From Pseudarthrobacter sp. NBSH8 (GTDB lineage Bacteria > Actinomycetota > Actinomycetes > Actinomycetales > Micrococcaceae): 64,000 bases of DNA. The notes under the pieces were generated by a model that was given only the letters and a program-made list of their open reading frames with translations, was not told the DNA's origin and made no database searches. The stretch covers positions 1,178,001 through 1,242,000 of the forward strand of contig NZ_CP043178.1 of assembly GCF_014217545.1 (NCBI RefSeq). Reading direction: 5' to 3'. Both the position numbers and the translations under genes were made by a program. This document shows, piece after piece, positions 1-11,306 of the stretch (position 1 is the first letter of the stretch; each line of letters begins with the position of its first letter).

Positions 1-23
1 CAGCGGCGTCGGGAGGCCAGCTA

Positions 24-2091
<2,068 letters not shown>

Positions 2092-2167
2092 GGGGCTAGC
2101 TTAGGGCGATCCGGGGCCCGGACTAAAACCGTGAACCGCATGCTACGGGCAACGATTCAGGCTGGGC

Positions 2168-2782
2168 CTAGACGTCGCCGATCCCGGAAACCGCGTTCGC
2201 GCGGCCCTCGGCGAGGCTGTAGGAGAGGCCGATCACCGCGGCGCGGCCGTTCTCGATTGCGGTGGAAATCACACGGGAGCTGTCCACCAGGCGCTGGGAC
2301 GTCTGCTTGACGTGCTCCACCACCATGTCGTTGACCTCGTGCTCGCCGTTCCGCATGGACGTCAGTACCGAAGGCGTGATGCGCTCCACCAGGTCCCGTA
2401 TAAAGCCCACCGGCATGTTGCCGGTGTCCACTGCGGACTTGGTGGCACTCACAGCGCCGCAGCTGTCATGCCCCAGCACCACGATCAGCGGTACCCCCAG
2501 CACGCTGATGCTGTACTCGAGGGAGCCCAATACGGCGTCGTCAATTACCTGGCCGGCGGTGCGCACCACAAAGGCGTCCCCCAGCCCCAGGTCGAAGATG
2601 ATCTCGGCGGCGAGCCGGGAGTCCGAGCAGCCGAAGATCACGGCAAACGGGTTCTGGTTTTCCACCAGCGACGACCGGCGGGACGCGTCCTGGTTCGGGT
2701 GCGACGATTCGCCGGCGACAAAGCGTTCGTTGCCTTCGCGCATACGGCGCCAGGCAAGGGCAGGGGTCAGATAAGTAGCCAC
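2168..2782 (-). CDS. Beta-class carbonic anhydrase
   Basis: Zinc enzyme interconverting CO2 and bicarbonate. The zinc and catalytic residues of the beta class are all present: Cys52, Asp54 and Arg56 in GCSDSR, and His105 and Cys108 in GHDSCG. The 204-residue length fits bacterial beta enzymes. There is no signal peptide, so it should be cytosolic, supplying bicarbonate for carboxylations. A GTG start at 2782 is used. It lies upstream of fumC on the same strand, and the DUF4245 gene ends 10 nt before it, so the three leftward genes may be cotranscribed. Confidence 0.95.
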   Translation of the reverse strand: MATYLTPALAWRRMREGNERFVAGESSHPNQDASRRSSLVENQNPFAVIFGCSDSRLAAEIIFDLGLGDAFVVRTAGQVIDDAVLGSLEYSISVLGVPLIVVLGHDSCGAVSATKSAVDTGNMPVGFIRDLVERITPSVLTSMRNGEHEVNDMVVEHVKQTSQRLVDSSRVISTAIENGRAAVIGLSYSLAEGRANAVSGIGDV

Positions 2783-2791
2783 GGGCTTACT

Positions 2792-3472
2792 TTACGGGGC
2801 GGTACTGGCTGACGGCGAAACTGTGACAGCCGGATTGGCTTCCATGGACTGCACGACGGCGGCGGCGAGTTCAGCGAATTCGTCCAGCTGGGCGCTTCCA
2901 GTCAGGACGACAGTGGTTCCGCGGTAATTCAGCACCATGCTCTTTTCGCCTTTGCCGGTGTCATGCAGTTTCCAGTCCTGCCCGCCCGCTGCACGCGTTC
3001 CCGTAACGGGAGCGCTCCTGGTCTGCTGGACGAGCCAGGTGGGGTTGGGCTGGCGGGTCTGGACCAGGCCGATGAAGGACTCCTTCGGGGTCAGGTAGCC
3101 AACCTCCCAGGTGGGAACGCCGCTGCCGCTGCCGGACTCCCATCGTGCGTAGTTGGATGTGAACGACTTGCCGGTGTCCGGTGTTACGGGTGTGAATCCG
3201 GCCACATCCGTGGCGTTCCGGGCCACGGCGCTGACATCGATGTCCGGGCGGAATCCGTCGCTCTTGGGGAGGGGGTTCATCAGGATAACGGGCAGGAAGG
3301 CGGCGATGCTGACCACCAGGGCAACGACCATGCCGATCACGGAGGCATTGGCGCGCTTTGCAGCTGCGGCGGGGATCACTGGGCGGACGGGGGCTGTTTC
3401 GGCAGTGCCTGCGCCATCGCCGTTTGCTCCGGAGTCGGAGGGGTTCGGTCCGGGACTGGTCTTTTCCTGCAT
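2792..3472 (-). CDS. DUF4245 single-pass membrane protein
   Basis: The protein has a Pro/Ser/Gly-rich cytoplasmic N-terminus, one membrane helix (about residues 46-66, VIGMVVALVVSIAAFLPVIL) and an extracytoplasmic C-terminal domain of about 150 residues of the DUF4245 type. Function is unknown. I chose the ATG at 3472 (MQEKTSPG) because GAGAGGTGA lies 5-13 nt upstream. The frame remains open to an ATG at 3511 that has no comparable site. It is divergent from glpX across about 200 nt, a pairing often seen in actinobacteria. Confidence 0.85.
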   Translation of the reverse strand: MQEKTSPGPNPSDSGANGDGAGTAETAPVRPVIPAAAAKRANASVIGMVVALVVSIAAFLPVILMNPLPKSDGFRPDIDVSAVARNATDVAGFTPVTPDTGKSFTSNYARWESGSGSGVPTWEVGYLTPKESFIGLVQTRQPNPTWLVQQTRSAPVTGTRAAGGQDWKLHDTGKGEKSMVLNYRGTTVVLTGSAQLDEFAELAAAVVQSMEANPAVTVSPSASTAP

Positions 3473-3676
3473 TTCGCTCACCTCTCTATAGTCGCCCATG
3501 TTCAGGCGCAACTCACAGTCGGGGGAGTGCGGGAGGCTGAAGGCCCATGTTGCACGACTGCGTCATGCCACGCCCTGAAGGCGCCGCCCAGACTATGATC
3601 AGTACCAGAGGAATCACCGCACCGGCTGAATCCGGCCGAGCGGGTCCAATGATCGCCACTCGAAGAAGAGGTTCAC

Positions 3677-4714
3677 GTGTCACCAGCGCCTATGACCCAG
3701 CAGTACTCCACGATTTCCCCCTCCCTGGCCGTGGGCATCGACGAGCCAGACCGCAACCTCGCACTTGAGCTTGTCCGCGTCACCGAGGCCGCGGCCATCG
3801 CCGGTGGCCACTGGGTTGGTTTCGGCGACAAAAACAAGGCTGACGGCGCGGCAGTTGACGCTATGCGCTCCTTCCTTCACACGGTCCACTTCAACGGTGT
3901 TGTGGTCATCGGCGAAGGCGAAAAAGACGAAGCTCCCATGTTGTTCAACGGCGAACATGTTGGCGACGGCACCGGTCCTGAGTGCGACGTTGCCGTGGAC
4001 CCGATCGACGGAACGCGGCTGACCGCGCTTGGCATCAACAACGCCCTGGCAGTCCTTGCCGTAGCGGAGCGCGGCTCCATGTTCGATCCGTCCGCCGTGT
4101 TCTACATGGAAAAACTGGTCACCGGCCCGGAAGCCGCCGACATGGTGGACCTCCGCCTCCCGGTCAAGCAGAACCTCCACCTCATCGCCAAGGCTAAGGG
4201 CGTGAAGGTCAACCAGCTCAACGTCATGATCCTTGACCGCGATCGCCACCGCCCCCTGGTCGAAGAGATCCGCGAAGCCGGTGCGCGCACCAAGTTCATC
4301 ATGGACGGCGACGTAGCCGGCGCCATTGCCGCAGCCCGCTCCGGCACCGGCGTCGACGCCCTCATGGGCATCGGCGGCACCCCGGAAGGCATCGTTGCAG
4401 CCTGCGCCATCAAGTCGCTCGGCGGCGTTATCCAAGGCCGGCTGTGGCCCACCAGCGACGACGAGAAGCAGAAGGCGATCGACGCCGGCCACGACCTTGA
4501 CCGAGTGCTGTCCACCAATGACCTCGTGTCCAGCGACAACTGCTACTTCGCGGCCACCGGCATCACCGACGGCGACCTCCTCAAGGGCGTTCGCTACTCC
4601 AAGGACAAGGTCCTCACCCAGTCCATCGTGATGCGCTCCAAGTCCGGCACCATCCGCTTTGTCGACGGCGAGCACCAGGCCAGCAAGTGGGAAGGCTACG
4701 CCCGCAAGAGCTAG
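3677..4714 (+). CDS. glpX: Class II fructose-1,6-bisphosphatase
   Basis: Removes the 1-phosphate of fructose 1,6-bisphosphate in gluconeogenesis; the GlpX type is the usual actinobacterial enzyme. The metal-binding signatures are VIGEGEKDEAPM, the VDPIDGT motif, and GIGGTPEGIVAA near residue 225. At 345 residues the length is typical. The GTG at 3677 follows a GAAGAGG-like ribosome site; an ATG 14 nt further on (MTQQY) is a less likely start. A long palindrome lies between its stop and the convergent femX-like gene and may terminate both. Confidence 0.96.
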   Translation: MSPAPMTQQYSTISPSLAVGIDEPDRNLALELVRVTEAAAIAGGHWVGFGDKNKADGAAVDAMRSFLHTVHFNGVVVIGEGEKDEAPMLFNGEHVGDGTGPECDVAVDPIDGTRLTALGINNALAVLAVAERGSMFDPSAVFYMEKLVTGPEAADMVDLRLPVKQNLHLIAKAKGVKVNQLNVMILDRDRHRPLVEEIREAGARTKFIMDGDVAGAIAAARSGTGVDALMGIGGTPEGIVAACAIKSLGGVIQGRLWPTSDDEKQKAIDAGHDLDRVLSTNDLVSSDNCYFAATGITDGDLLKGVRYSKDKVLTQSIVMRSKSGTIRFVDGEHQASKWEGYARKS

Positions 4715-4740
4715 CAGGCTCTTCACCCCGCGTCCTCCTG

Positions 4741-4802
4741 CGCGAACTGGCAGCTAATGACCCGCAAATTCCTGATTTGGCGCCATCAGCTGCCAGTTCG
4801 CG
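4741..4802. repeat. Long palindromic element between glpX and the femX-like gene
   Basis: Fifteen-base arms CGCGAACTGGCAGCT (4741-4755) and AGCTGCCAGTTCGCG (4788-4802) are perfect reverse complements around a 32-nt interior, which contains its own short stem CAAAT/ATTTG. CCCCGC and GCGGGG outside the arms could extend the pairing. The right arm supplies the last codons and stop region of the convergent femX-like gene. It could act as a bidirectional terminator or be a dispersed repeat; I saw no second copy in this window. Confidence 0.65.
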
Positions 4803-5760
4803 CGCCGGGTGAGGCGGGGTAACGGAGGGCACGCAGCTTATCGCGCAGCTTCCGGGCCAGTTGATACGCGTTATACCGGAGCTTTTGCACCGGGAGGTCC
4901 CAGGTGCCGGGGTACGCCACCTCGTGGCCGCCGAAGGACTTCTTGAACGCGGTGAATCCCGCCCATTTGTGGTCGGGCTGATCCGCGGGCGCAACGCCCC
5001 ACAGGTCCACGTGTTTCAGGCCCCGGTCCTTGGCATCCGCCATCAGGGTCACCAGGAGCGGTATGCCGGCGCTGAGCTTGCGGTGGGTATCATCCAAGGC
5101 GGCATGGGCATACGTCCTGGTGTCCGCGGAATCGTAGGCGAAGGCTGCAGCAATCGGCTCGCCGGTCAGCTCGGCGATGAACAGCGTGGCTGCGCCGGCG
5201 GGCATCAGGGAGGCTGCCACCTGGGTCAGGTACTCGTCGCTCTGCGGCTTGAAACCGTTCCGCCGGGCCGTCATATGCAGGAACTCCAACAGGATACTGA
5301 TGTCCTCCGGGTCCTTCGACGTCCGGAAGGTCACGCCCTTCTTGTGGATGTTCCGGTAGAGGTTCCGGTTCACGGGTTTCATCGCGGCCAGGACGTCCTT
5401 GAAGTCACCTTCGAGCTCCACGATCCAGCTGAGCTCAGGCTGCTGGTTCACCGGCGCCGGCTGAAGGCCGCGCCGGCTGAGCTCCGCGGCGGCCGGCAAC
5501 TCAAGCCCCGCGGACACCGGCTCAATCCGGACAAACACCGCCCCACACGACCGTGCGGTGGCAACCAGGGCGGCCAGGGCGGCGTCGAACGTCTCCGCCG
5601 AGGATGCGACGGGCCCATAGGGGGCATAGAGGACCTTGCCGGCAGGGTTTTTCTCCTCCACGGCCAGGAAGCTCCAGCCCGGACCTGACTGCTGATGGAC
5701 GGTGCGGCCCAGGGAAGCCTGGACTTCCGCCCAAGCGGGTGTCTGCAGGAAGAATTCCAC
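4786..5760 (-). CDS. FemAB/FemX-type peptidoglycan interpeptide aminoacyltransferase
   Basis: Fem-family enzymes transfer an amino acid from aminoacyl-tRNA to the lipid II stem peptide to build the interpeptide bridge. The two-part GNAT-like fold is recognisable: QTPAWAEVQ at the N-terminus, PELSWIVEL followed by MKPVNRNLYRNIHKKGV (the Fem signature region), and LKHVDLWGV with FKKSFGG near the end. It has no signal peptide or long membrane helix, as expected for a cytoplasmic enzyme. The 324-residue length is slightly short of 330-420 family members. It starts 3 nt after the manA stop, so the two should be cotranscribed. The C-terminus ends inside a palindrome, so the last few residues may have been altered by that element. 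The transferred amino acid cannot be told from sequence. Confidence 0.88.
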   Translation of the reverse strand: MEFFLQTPAWAEVQASLGRTVHQQSGPGWSFLAVEEKNPAGKVLYAPYGPVASSAETFDAALAALVATARSCGAVFVRIEPVSAGLELPAAAELSRRGLQPAPVNQQPELSWIVELEGDFKDVLAAMKPVNRNLYRNIHKKGVTFRTSKDPEDISILLEFLHMTARRNGFKPQSDEYLTQVAASLMPAGAATLFIAELTGEPIAAAFAYDSADTRTYAHAALDDTHRKLSAGIPLLVTLMADAKDRGLKHVDLWGVAPADQPDHKWAGFTAFKKSFGGHEVAYPGTWDLPVQKLRYNAYQLARKLRDKLRALRYPASPGARTGS

Positions 5761-5763
5761 GGT

Positions 5764-7014
5764 TCAGGCCTTCAGGGATGTGGTCACGGCGAAGGCAATG
5801 GCCGGTGACTCTGCCCCGGCCACGGGGTGGACATTGACCGGTGCTTCCGCGGCCGGCAGGAAGGCGCTGCCGCCGCGGGTCAGCTGCAGATCGCCCTTTG
5901 GCGAATCGAGATACACCGATCCGGCAACAACAATAACAACGACTGCGCCCGCCTGTGCCAGCGGGACCGGCTCCGCGCGGGGTGCCAGTTCGATCCGTTG
6001 AAGCTGGAACTCCCGGAAGGGCGGCTGATAGAGCTCCTGGCCAAGGCTGGAGAATTCCGGCGTCAGCCTGGGGATGGCCACCGACTGGAATTCGGCGGTC
6101 CGGAGCAGCTCGGGTACGTCGACGTACTTCGGCGTCAGCCCGCCCCGAAGGACGTTGTCCGAGGACGCCATGACCTCGACACCCATGCCGTGCAGGTAAG
6201 CATGCACTTTGCCCGCGGGGAGGTAGACGGCCTCGCCCGGGGCCAGTGAAATCCTGTTCAGCAGCAGCGAAATCAGCACGCCAGGATCGCCCGGGTACTT
6301 CTCGTTGAGACTGATGACCGTGGAAAGTTCCGCTTGGTAGGGTGCCAGCGGAGCGCCGGAGACCAGGACGGCCGCCACCAATGCTGTGGTGTGCGAGACG
6401 TCGTCGCCGCCCTTGATCAGCCGCTCGAAGGCACTCTTGAGACCGGCGTCCTCATCGGGGTTTTCCAGGACCTCCAGCAGTTCCAGCAGCAGGGGCGGGA
6501 TCCCGGCTTCCACCAATTCGAAGCGGGCGGCAAGGTGGAGCAGGATCTTCCGGGTTGCAGCCAGCGCCCGGAACCCGCACAACGCTTCGAACGGCGTCAG
6601 CGCAAAGAGCATTTCGGGCTTGTGGTTGTCATCGCGGTAGTTGCGGTGATCGGCATCGGGCGCAATGCCTTCAGCATTCTCCCGGGCGAATCCTACTTTG
6701 GCCTGTTCAATGCTGGGGTGGACCTGGAGCGACAGAGGTTGGGCGGCAGCAAGGATCTTGGTCAGGAAGGGGAGCCGTGGGCCAAACTCTGCCACGGATT
6801 CGCTGCCCAGGAAATGTTCCGGATCTTCGGCAATCAAGGCGTCCAGCGCTGCCACGGAGCCGTCCGCCCGGCGGGCCATGGAAGGGGCGCCGGGATGGGC
6901 TCCGATCCAGAGCTCGGCTTCCGGCCGGCCGGACTCGGGGCGTCCCAGCAGCCCTGCGATCGCGGTGGTGGATCCCCAGGCATAGTCGCGGAGGACGTTC
7001 TCAATTTCGTACAC
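5764..7014 (-). CDS. manA: Class I mannose-6-phosphate isomerase
   Basis: Interconverts fructose 6-phosphate and mannose 6-phosphate, the entry to GDP-mannose and polyprenyl-phosphate mannose. Zinc ligands of type I enzymes are visible: Gln and His in SLQVHPS, Glu in NHKPEM, and His in GKVHAYLHG, with the active-site segment VMASSDNVLRGGLTPKYVDV. The 416-residue length is normal. It is the first gene of a leftward pair with the femX-like gene (3-nt gap) and lies 91 nt downstream of the LCP gene. In Streptomyces and mycobacteria manA usually sits beside manB near ahcY; here it is about 14 kb away from that position. Confidence 0.94.
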   Translation of the reverse strand: MYEIENVLRDYAWGSTTAIAGLLGRPESGRPEAELWIGAHPGAPSMARRADGSVAALDALIAEDPEHFLGSESVAEFGPRLPFLTKILAAAQPLSLQVHPSIEQAKVGFARENAEGIAPDADHRNYRDDNHKPEMLFALTPFEALCGFRALAATRKILLHLAARFELVEAGIPPLLLELLEVLENPDEDAGLKSAFERLIKGGDDVSHTTALVAAVLVSGAPLAPYQAELSTVISLNEKYPGDPGVLISLLLNRISLAPGEAVYLPAGKVHAYLHGMGVEVMASSDNVLRGGLTPKYVDVPELLRTAEFQSVAIPRLTPEFSSLGQELYQPPFREFQLQRIELAPRAEPVPLAQAGAVVVIVVAGSVYLDSPKGDLQLTRGGSAFLPAAEAPVNVHPVAGAESPAIAFAVTTSLKA

Positions 7015-7105
7015 AGCCGGTGTCCATTCTTGGTCTACAGGTCTTAAGGTCTTCGTGTTCGTGCAGTCAGGTGCTGCGGCCGGGATGCCGGCGAAGGCGC
7101 TGGGC

Positions 7106-8752
7106 CTAGAGTGGCGCGCACTTGCCGTTGGTGGCCACGAGTTGGCGGATAGCTTCTTCGTTACCCTCGCGCTTGAGCTGGCTCAGCAGCTCCTCGGTGA
7201 TCGGCTCGCCGTCGGGCGTTGTAGTCACGGGGGTGAAGTCGGACGACGGCGGCGGGGTTTGCTGCGCGGCCGATCCCGCTGGCAGGCCGGCGGCCGGCCG
7301 CAATGGAGAGGACGCCTGCAGGCCTCCGCCCACGCTTGATGCCTGCACCATGCTGTCAACGGGCGCAGCAGCCTGTGGGCCCGAAGCTGATGCCAGCAGC
7401 TGGTTCACCTTGGCGTGGATGATGTCAAAGTCAGGCACCGTGGAGAAGGACGCGTCGAAGTCGGGCGGGCCGATGGTGAGCCGCTTGACCTCCTGCCCCT
7501 TGGCCTTCGTGGCGAGATCCACAAAGCTGCCGAGCTGGGACGAGGAAATGTTGGACTCCACAACCTTGGTGCCTGCGCTGGCGATGTCCTCGAATTTGGA
7601 CAGCAGCGTGGGAGGGTCCAGCTGCTTCAGCATGGCCTGCTGGACGCACTGCTGACGCTGGATCCGGGAATAGTCGTCGACGTATTCGCGGGACCTGCCG
7701 TACCAAAGGGCGTGCTCGCCGTCGAGTGTTTGGTCACCGGCAGGAATCCAGCCCAATGGCATGCCATGGGTGCGGGTAACCTCGTCGAAGAAACCGCTCA
7801 TCGGAACCCAGCCGCCGGCCTTGATTTTGATGCCGCCCATCGCGTCAATGAGTTTGGCGAAGCCCGCCATATCCACCAGGACGTAGGCCTGTACGGTGAT
7901 GCCGAGGGTTCCCGACACCGCCTCAAGCGTGGCCTGCGCACCGGGGTCGTCTACACCCGGGTAGAGGTCGGCGTAGTCATTCGTCACTTCGGTGTTGATG
8001 GCGTTGATGAGGCACTCGTCGCCGCAGTCGTAGCCGTCCGGGTAGATCTTGCGCATGGGCGAGCCTTCGCTGAACTGGGCGTTCTGCAGGTTGCGCGGCA
8101 CTGAGATGATGGCAGTCTCGCCGGTCTTGGCGTCCACGCTGAGCACGGAGAGGCTGTCCGGGCGCCTGCCTGTGCGGTCGTCGCCGGCGTCACCGCCCAT
8201 CATCAGGAAGTTGTAGCGGCCGTCCGCGGGATCGATCGTTGGGCCCCCAGCGAAGATGCTGCCGATGGCGTTGCGGCCCACGTTCAGCAGGTACGCGGCA
8301 TACCCAAGGGTGCCGCTGCTCAGGACCAGGGCAAGGACCAGGGCGATGCCGACGGCGGGACGCGCCGCCGGTGCCAGCAGGACGGGGCGGATCAGCCGGA
8401 GTGTGTTGATGAACAGGAATGCCCATCCGAGCGCCAGCGCGACCAGGACCAGGATGATCACCAGCGAGGCAAACGGATTGGTGAGGATGTTGATCAGGAG
8501 CGACCGGTTCACTGCCAGCAGCAGCAGGGTGACCGCCAGCAAAGCCCACGCGCTGAGGGTGACGCGCAGCGCAACGCGGCCGAGCTTGCGGTCGCCGGCC
8601 ACAATTTGGGCGCTGCCGGGCACCAGGAGGGTCATCAGGACCAGGGCCAAGCCCCGTTTGGTCCGGAATGGCACGGAGGCGCTGGACGGATACCGGACAG
8701 GATCAGTCATGACTGTGCCGGTTGCTGGCTGCTGCGGTTCGCTTCTGGACAT
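7106..8752 (-). CDS. LytR-CpsA-Psr (LCP) family glycopolymer ligase
   Basis: LCP proteins attach wall glycopolymers from undecaprenyl carriers to peptidoglycan. There are four or so N-terminal membrane helices (about residues 30-155), then the extracytoplasmic LCP domain: FLMMGGDAGDDRTGRRPDSL binds the pyrophosphate, SVPRNLQ follows, and GEHALWYGRSRE plus DDYSRIQRQQ carry the conserved arginines. A Pro/Ala/Ser-rich tail ends the 548-residue protein. I start at the ATG at 8752, preceded by AAGGAA at a good distance; the frame extends further into purE but without support. It follows purE by 10 nt, so it probably shares the purK-purE transcript. The M. tuberculosis homologue has similar neighbours. 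Confidence 0.92.
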   Translation of the reverse strand: MSRSEPQQPATGTVMTDPVRYPSSASVPFRTKRGLALVLMTLLVPGSAQIVAGDRKLGRVALRVTLSAWALLAVTLLLLAVNRSLLINILTNPFASLVIILVLVALALGWAFLFINTLRLIRPVLLAPAARPAVGIALVLALVLSSGTLGYAAYLLNVGRNAIGSIFAGGPTIDPADGRYNFLMMGGDAGDDRTGRRPDSLSVLSVDAKTGETAIISVPRNLQNAQFSEGSPMRKIYPDGYDCGDECLINAINTEVTNDYADLYPGVDDPGAQATLEAVSGTLGITVQAYVLVDMAGFAKLIDAMGGIKIKAGGWVPMSGFFDEVTRTHGMPLGWIPAGDQTLDGEHALWYGRSREYVDDYSRIQRQQCVQQAMLKQLDPPTLLSKFEDIASAGTKVVESNISSSQLGSFVDLATKAKGQEVKRLTIGPPDFDASFSTVPDFDIIHAKVNQLLASASGPQAAAPVDSMVQASSVGGGLQASSPLRPAAGLPAGSAAQQTPPPSSDFTPVTTTPDGEPITEELLSQLKREGNEEAIRQLVATNGKCAPL

Positions 8753-8762
8753 GTCGGGTTCC

Positions 8763-9341
8763 TTAACGGCTGCCCCGGAGAACACCATTGCCGTCGGCGA
8801 AGACTTCGCTGACCTTTTGCCTGAGGTTGGCTCCCTTGCGGGTGGCGGCGTCGTTGAGTTCCTGGGCGAAGTCCATGAGGTCGGCGCGGAGCGCGGCTGC
8901 CAGCTGGTCCGTTCCCGACGCGAGGATCCGGACCGCGAGCAGGCCTGCGTTCCGGGCACCGGCAATGGACACGGTGGCTACGGGGACGCCGGCCGGCATT
9001 TGCACGATGGAGAGGAGGGAATCCATACCGTCCAGGGTCTTCAGGGGGACCGGGACGCCGATGACGGGCAGGGGCGTCACGCTTGCCAGCATGCCTGGAA
9101 GGTGGGCGGCTCCGCCGGCGCCGGCGATGATGACCCGGAGCCCGCGCTCGTGGGCTGTCTGTCCGTACCGGATCATTTCGGTGGGCATCCGGTGAGCGGA
9201 GACCACATCGGCTTCGAAGGGGATGCCGAACTCAGCCAGTGCATCCGCGGCAGCTTCCATGACCGGCCAATCCGAGTCTGAGCCCATGACCAGCCCAACG
9301 ATGGGACGTGGGCCGGTGCCGGCGGTGGTTTCGGTGGTCAT
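8763..9341 (-). CDS. purE: N5-carboxyaminoimidazole ribonucleotide mutase
   Basis: Class I PurE converts N5-CAIR to CAIR in purine synthesis. The N-terminal [16 protein letters not shown] contains the substrate-binding serine and aspartates. SAHRMPTEM carries the catalytic histidine, and [13 protein letters not shown] and GVPVPL follow. The 192-residue length is slightly above the usual 160-175 because of a C-terminal extension. Its ATG overlaps the purK stop by four bases (ATGA), so translation is coupled. Confidence 0.96.
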   Translation of the reverse strand: MTTETTAGTGPRPIVGLVMGSDSDWPVMEAAADALAEFGIPFEADVVSAHRMPTEMIRYGQTAHERGLRVIIAGAGGAAHLPGMLASVTPLPVIGVPVPLKTLDGMDSLLSIVQMPAGVPVATVSIAGARNAGLLAVRILASGTDQLAAALRADLMDFAQELNDAATRKGANLRQKVSEVFADGNGVLRGSR

Positions 9342-10534
9342 GCGTTCTCCTCGGAAATCCGTGCTGATTCTTCGGCGGGAACCCGGCCATCGCGGATGAT
9401 GGCCGCCACCCGGGTTGCGCGTTGTCGGACCGAGTCCACAACATCCGTGGAGGTCCCGACCAGGTTGACATGGCCAATCTTGCGTCCCGGACGCACGGAC
9501 TTGCCGTAGCAGTGGACCTTGGCGGCCGGCTCGCTGGCAAGGGCGGCAGGGTAGGCGGAAAACAGGTCCTGGTTGGCGCCGCCGAGGAAGTTCTTCATGA
9601 CCACTACCGGACCCAGAATGTCGGTGGCACCCAACGGTAAGTCAAGGACCGCCCGCAGGTGCTGCTCAAACTGGCTGGTAACGGAACCGTCCTGGGTCCA
9701 GTGGCCGGTGTTATGGGGCCGCATGGCGAGTTCGTTGATCAGGAAGCCGACGCCGGAGCCCGGCGTTTCAAAGAGTTCCGCCGCCATCACTCCGGTGACG
9801 CCCAGTTCCGAGGCGACGCGCAGCGCCGCGTCTTCCGCGGCCGCGGCGACTTCGAGGGGGATGTCCAGGGCAGGGGCAATGACTTCGTCGCAAACACCAT
9901 CTACCTGGATGGTGTGCACCACTGGCCACGCCCTCGCTTCGCCGCCCGGTGTCCGGGCCACCAGTGCGGACAATTCGCGGCTGAACTCAACCTTGGCTTC
10001 GGCGAGGAGCGGGCTCATGGCCTCGAACCACGGAGCAGCCTCTTCGGCAGCGTCGGCGGAATCGATGATCCGTACGCCCTTGCCGTCGTAGCCGCCGCGG
10101 GGCATTTTGAGGACAACGGGCCAACCGGTTTCATCGCCGAAGGCCACGAGCGCGGCGACGTCAGCCACGGCAGCCCAAGTGGGGTTTGGGAGACCCAGGC
10201 TGTCGATGGCAGCCCGCATCACCAGTTTGTCCTGGGCATTAACCAGGGCATCCGGACCGGGCTGGACATTGACTCCGGCGGCCAAAAGGGCCCGGAGGTG
10301 GTCCGTGGGGACGTGTTCGTGGTCGAACGTCATGACATCCAGGCCGTCCGCGAAGTCGAGGAGTGTCTGGAGGTCCTTGTAGTCACCCACTGGTGAAGTG
10401 GACACAGCCGATACGGCTGAAACGTCCTCCGCCTCAGCCAGGACACGGAGTTCAAAGCCAAGGGCGGTAGCGGCCGGGGCCATCATGCGCGCGAGTTGGC
10501 CGCCGCCAACAACGCCGATTACTGGAAAAGTCAC
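9338..10534 (-). CDS. purK: N5-carboxyaminoimidazole ribonucleotide synthetase
   Basis: ATP-grasp enzyme making N5-CAIR from AIR, bicarbonate and ATP, the step before PurE. The N-terminal [12 protein letters not shown] motif is followed by the ATP-grasp body ([21 protein letters not shown], the glycine-rich ATP loop; [13 protein letters not shown] near the metal site). 398 residues. It uses a GTG start at 10534 and begins the purK-purE-LCP transcription unit. It is divergent from gtrA, with about 170 nt between the two starts. Confidence 0.96.
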   Translation of the reverse strand: MTFPVIGVVGGGQLARMMAPAATALGFELRVLAEAEDVSAVSAVSTSPVGDYKDLQTLLDFADGLDVMTFDHEHVPTDHLRALLAAGVNVQPGPDALVNAQDKLVMRAAIDSLGLPNPTWAAVADVAALVAFGDETGWPVVLKMPRGGYDGKGVRIIDSADAAEEAAPWFEAMSPLLAEAKVEFSRELSALVARTPGGEARAWPVVHTIQVDGVCDEVIAPALDIPLEVAAAAEDAALRVASELGVTGVMAAELFETPGSGVGFLINELAMRPHNTGHWTQDGSVTSQFEQHLRAVLDLPLGATDILGPVVVMKNFLGGANQDLFSAYPAALASEPAAKVHCYGKSVRPGRKIGHVNLVGTSTDVVDSVRQRATRVAAIIRDGRVPAEESARISEENA

Positions 10535-10706
10535 ATATGCCAGCCTACAGAAAAGCTCACCGGATCCGGGCTTTGGGACGCCGAGGGTCCCGCTTTTCGG
10601 GGATTTCCGTCACCACCCTGCACTCTGCGGGGGCCGGTTCACTGTTTTCGGGTCTAAAATGGACCTCTGGCCGTGTGGCCCATTGAACGGACGGCCATGG
10701 AGGGTC

Positions 10707-11276
10707 ATGTTTAGCGCACTTTCAGATCGTATCCGGGGACTTGCCTCGCTATTTTGGCGTGAAGTAGCCAAGTTCGGTGCCGTAGGCGGTGTGGCGTTCG
10801 TCATTGACTCGGCAATCTTCATTTGGCTGTTCACCGGTCCGATGCACGGCAGCGAGGTGTGGGCCAAGGCCGTGGCAACCGTCGTGGCCAGTGTCTTCTC
10901 GTGGGTTGCCAACCGCTACTGGACGTTCCGCCACCGCAAGCAGGCCAATGTGGCCCGCGAGGCCGTGCTCTTTGCCATCATGAACCTGGTGGGACTCCTG
11001 ATCGCCTCAGGCTGCGTCTGGTTCGCGAAGTACATCCTGGACCTGAACGACAAACCCTCGCTCTTTATTGCCGGCAGCGTGGTGGGCCTGGTCCTGGGCA
11101 CCATCTTCCGCTTCTTCGCTTACCGGTTCTGGGTCTTCAACGAAGAACTGGACCAGGAGCCGGAGTTCTCACACGACCACGAGCTCATCGAGCGGCACCA
11201 CCAGGAGAAGGCCGCCGCCGCCCTGCGGGGGGAGCAGCCGGACGGGGACTTACCGAAAAGCCGCCGGCAGCCCTGA
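10707..11276 (+). CDS. GtrA family membrane protein
   Basis: A small four-helix membrane protein of the GtrA/DPMS type, thought to help move or present polyprenyl-linked sugars for envelope glycan synthesis. Helices lie at about residues 20-42, 50-66, 85-105 and 120-143. NRYWTFRHR and the matching FRFFAYRFWVF after the fourth helix are family hallmarks. The hydrophilic tail is rich in His and Glu (EFSHDHELIERHH). The start at 10707 follows GGAGGG at close spacing; the frame stays open far into the antisense of purK, but that part is not coding. TAAAAT at 10655-10660 is a possible -10 element. Confidence 0.9.
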   Translation: MFSALSDRIRGLASLFWREVAKFGAVGGVAFVIDSAIFIWLFTGPMHGSEVWAKAVATVVASVFSWVANRYWTFRHRKQANVAREAVLFAIMNLVGLLIASGCVWFAKYILDLNDKPSLFIAGSVVGLVLGTIFRFFAYRFWVFNEELDQEPEFSHDHELIERHHQEKAAAALRGEQPDGDLPKSRRQP

Positions 11277-11306
11277 CACAGCCGGTACCCGCGGACGCAG
11301 GCGGGG

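Noticed and set aside
3680..4726. 348-residue open frame antisense to nearly all of glpX
   Set aside because: glpX on the other strand has full family motifs. Long antisense frames arise from high-GC third positions, and this one has no recognisable domain.
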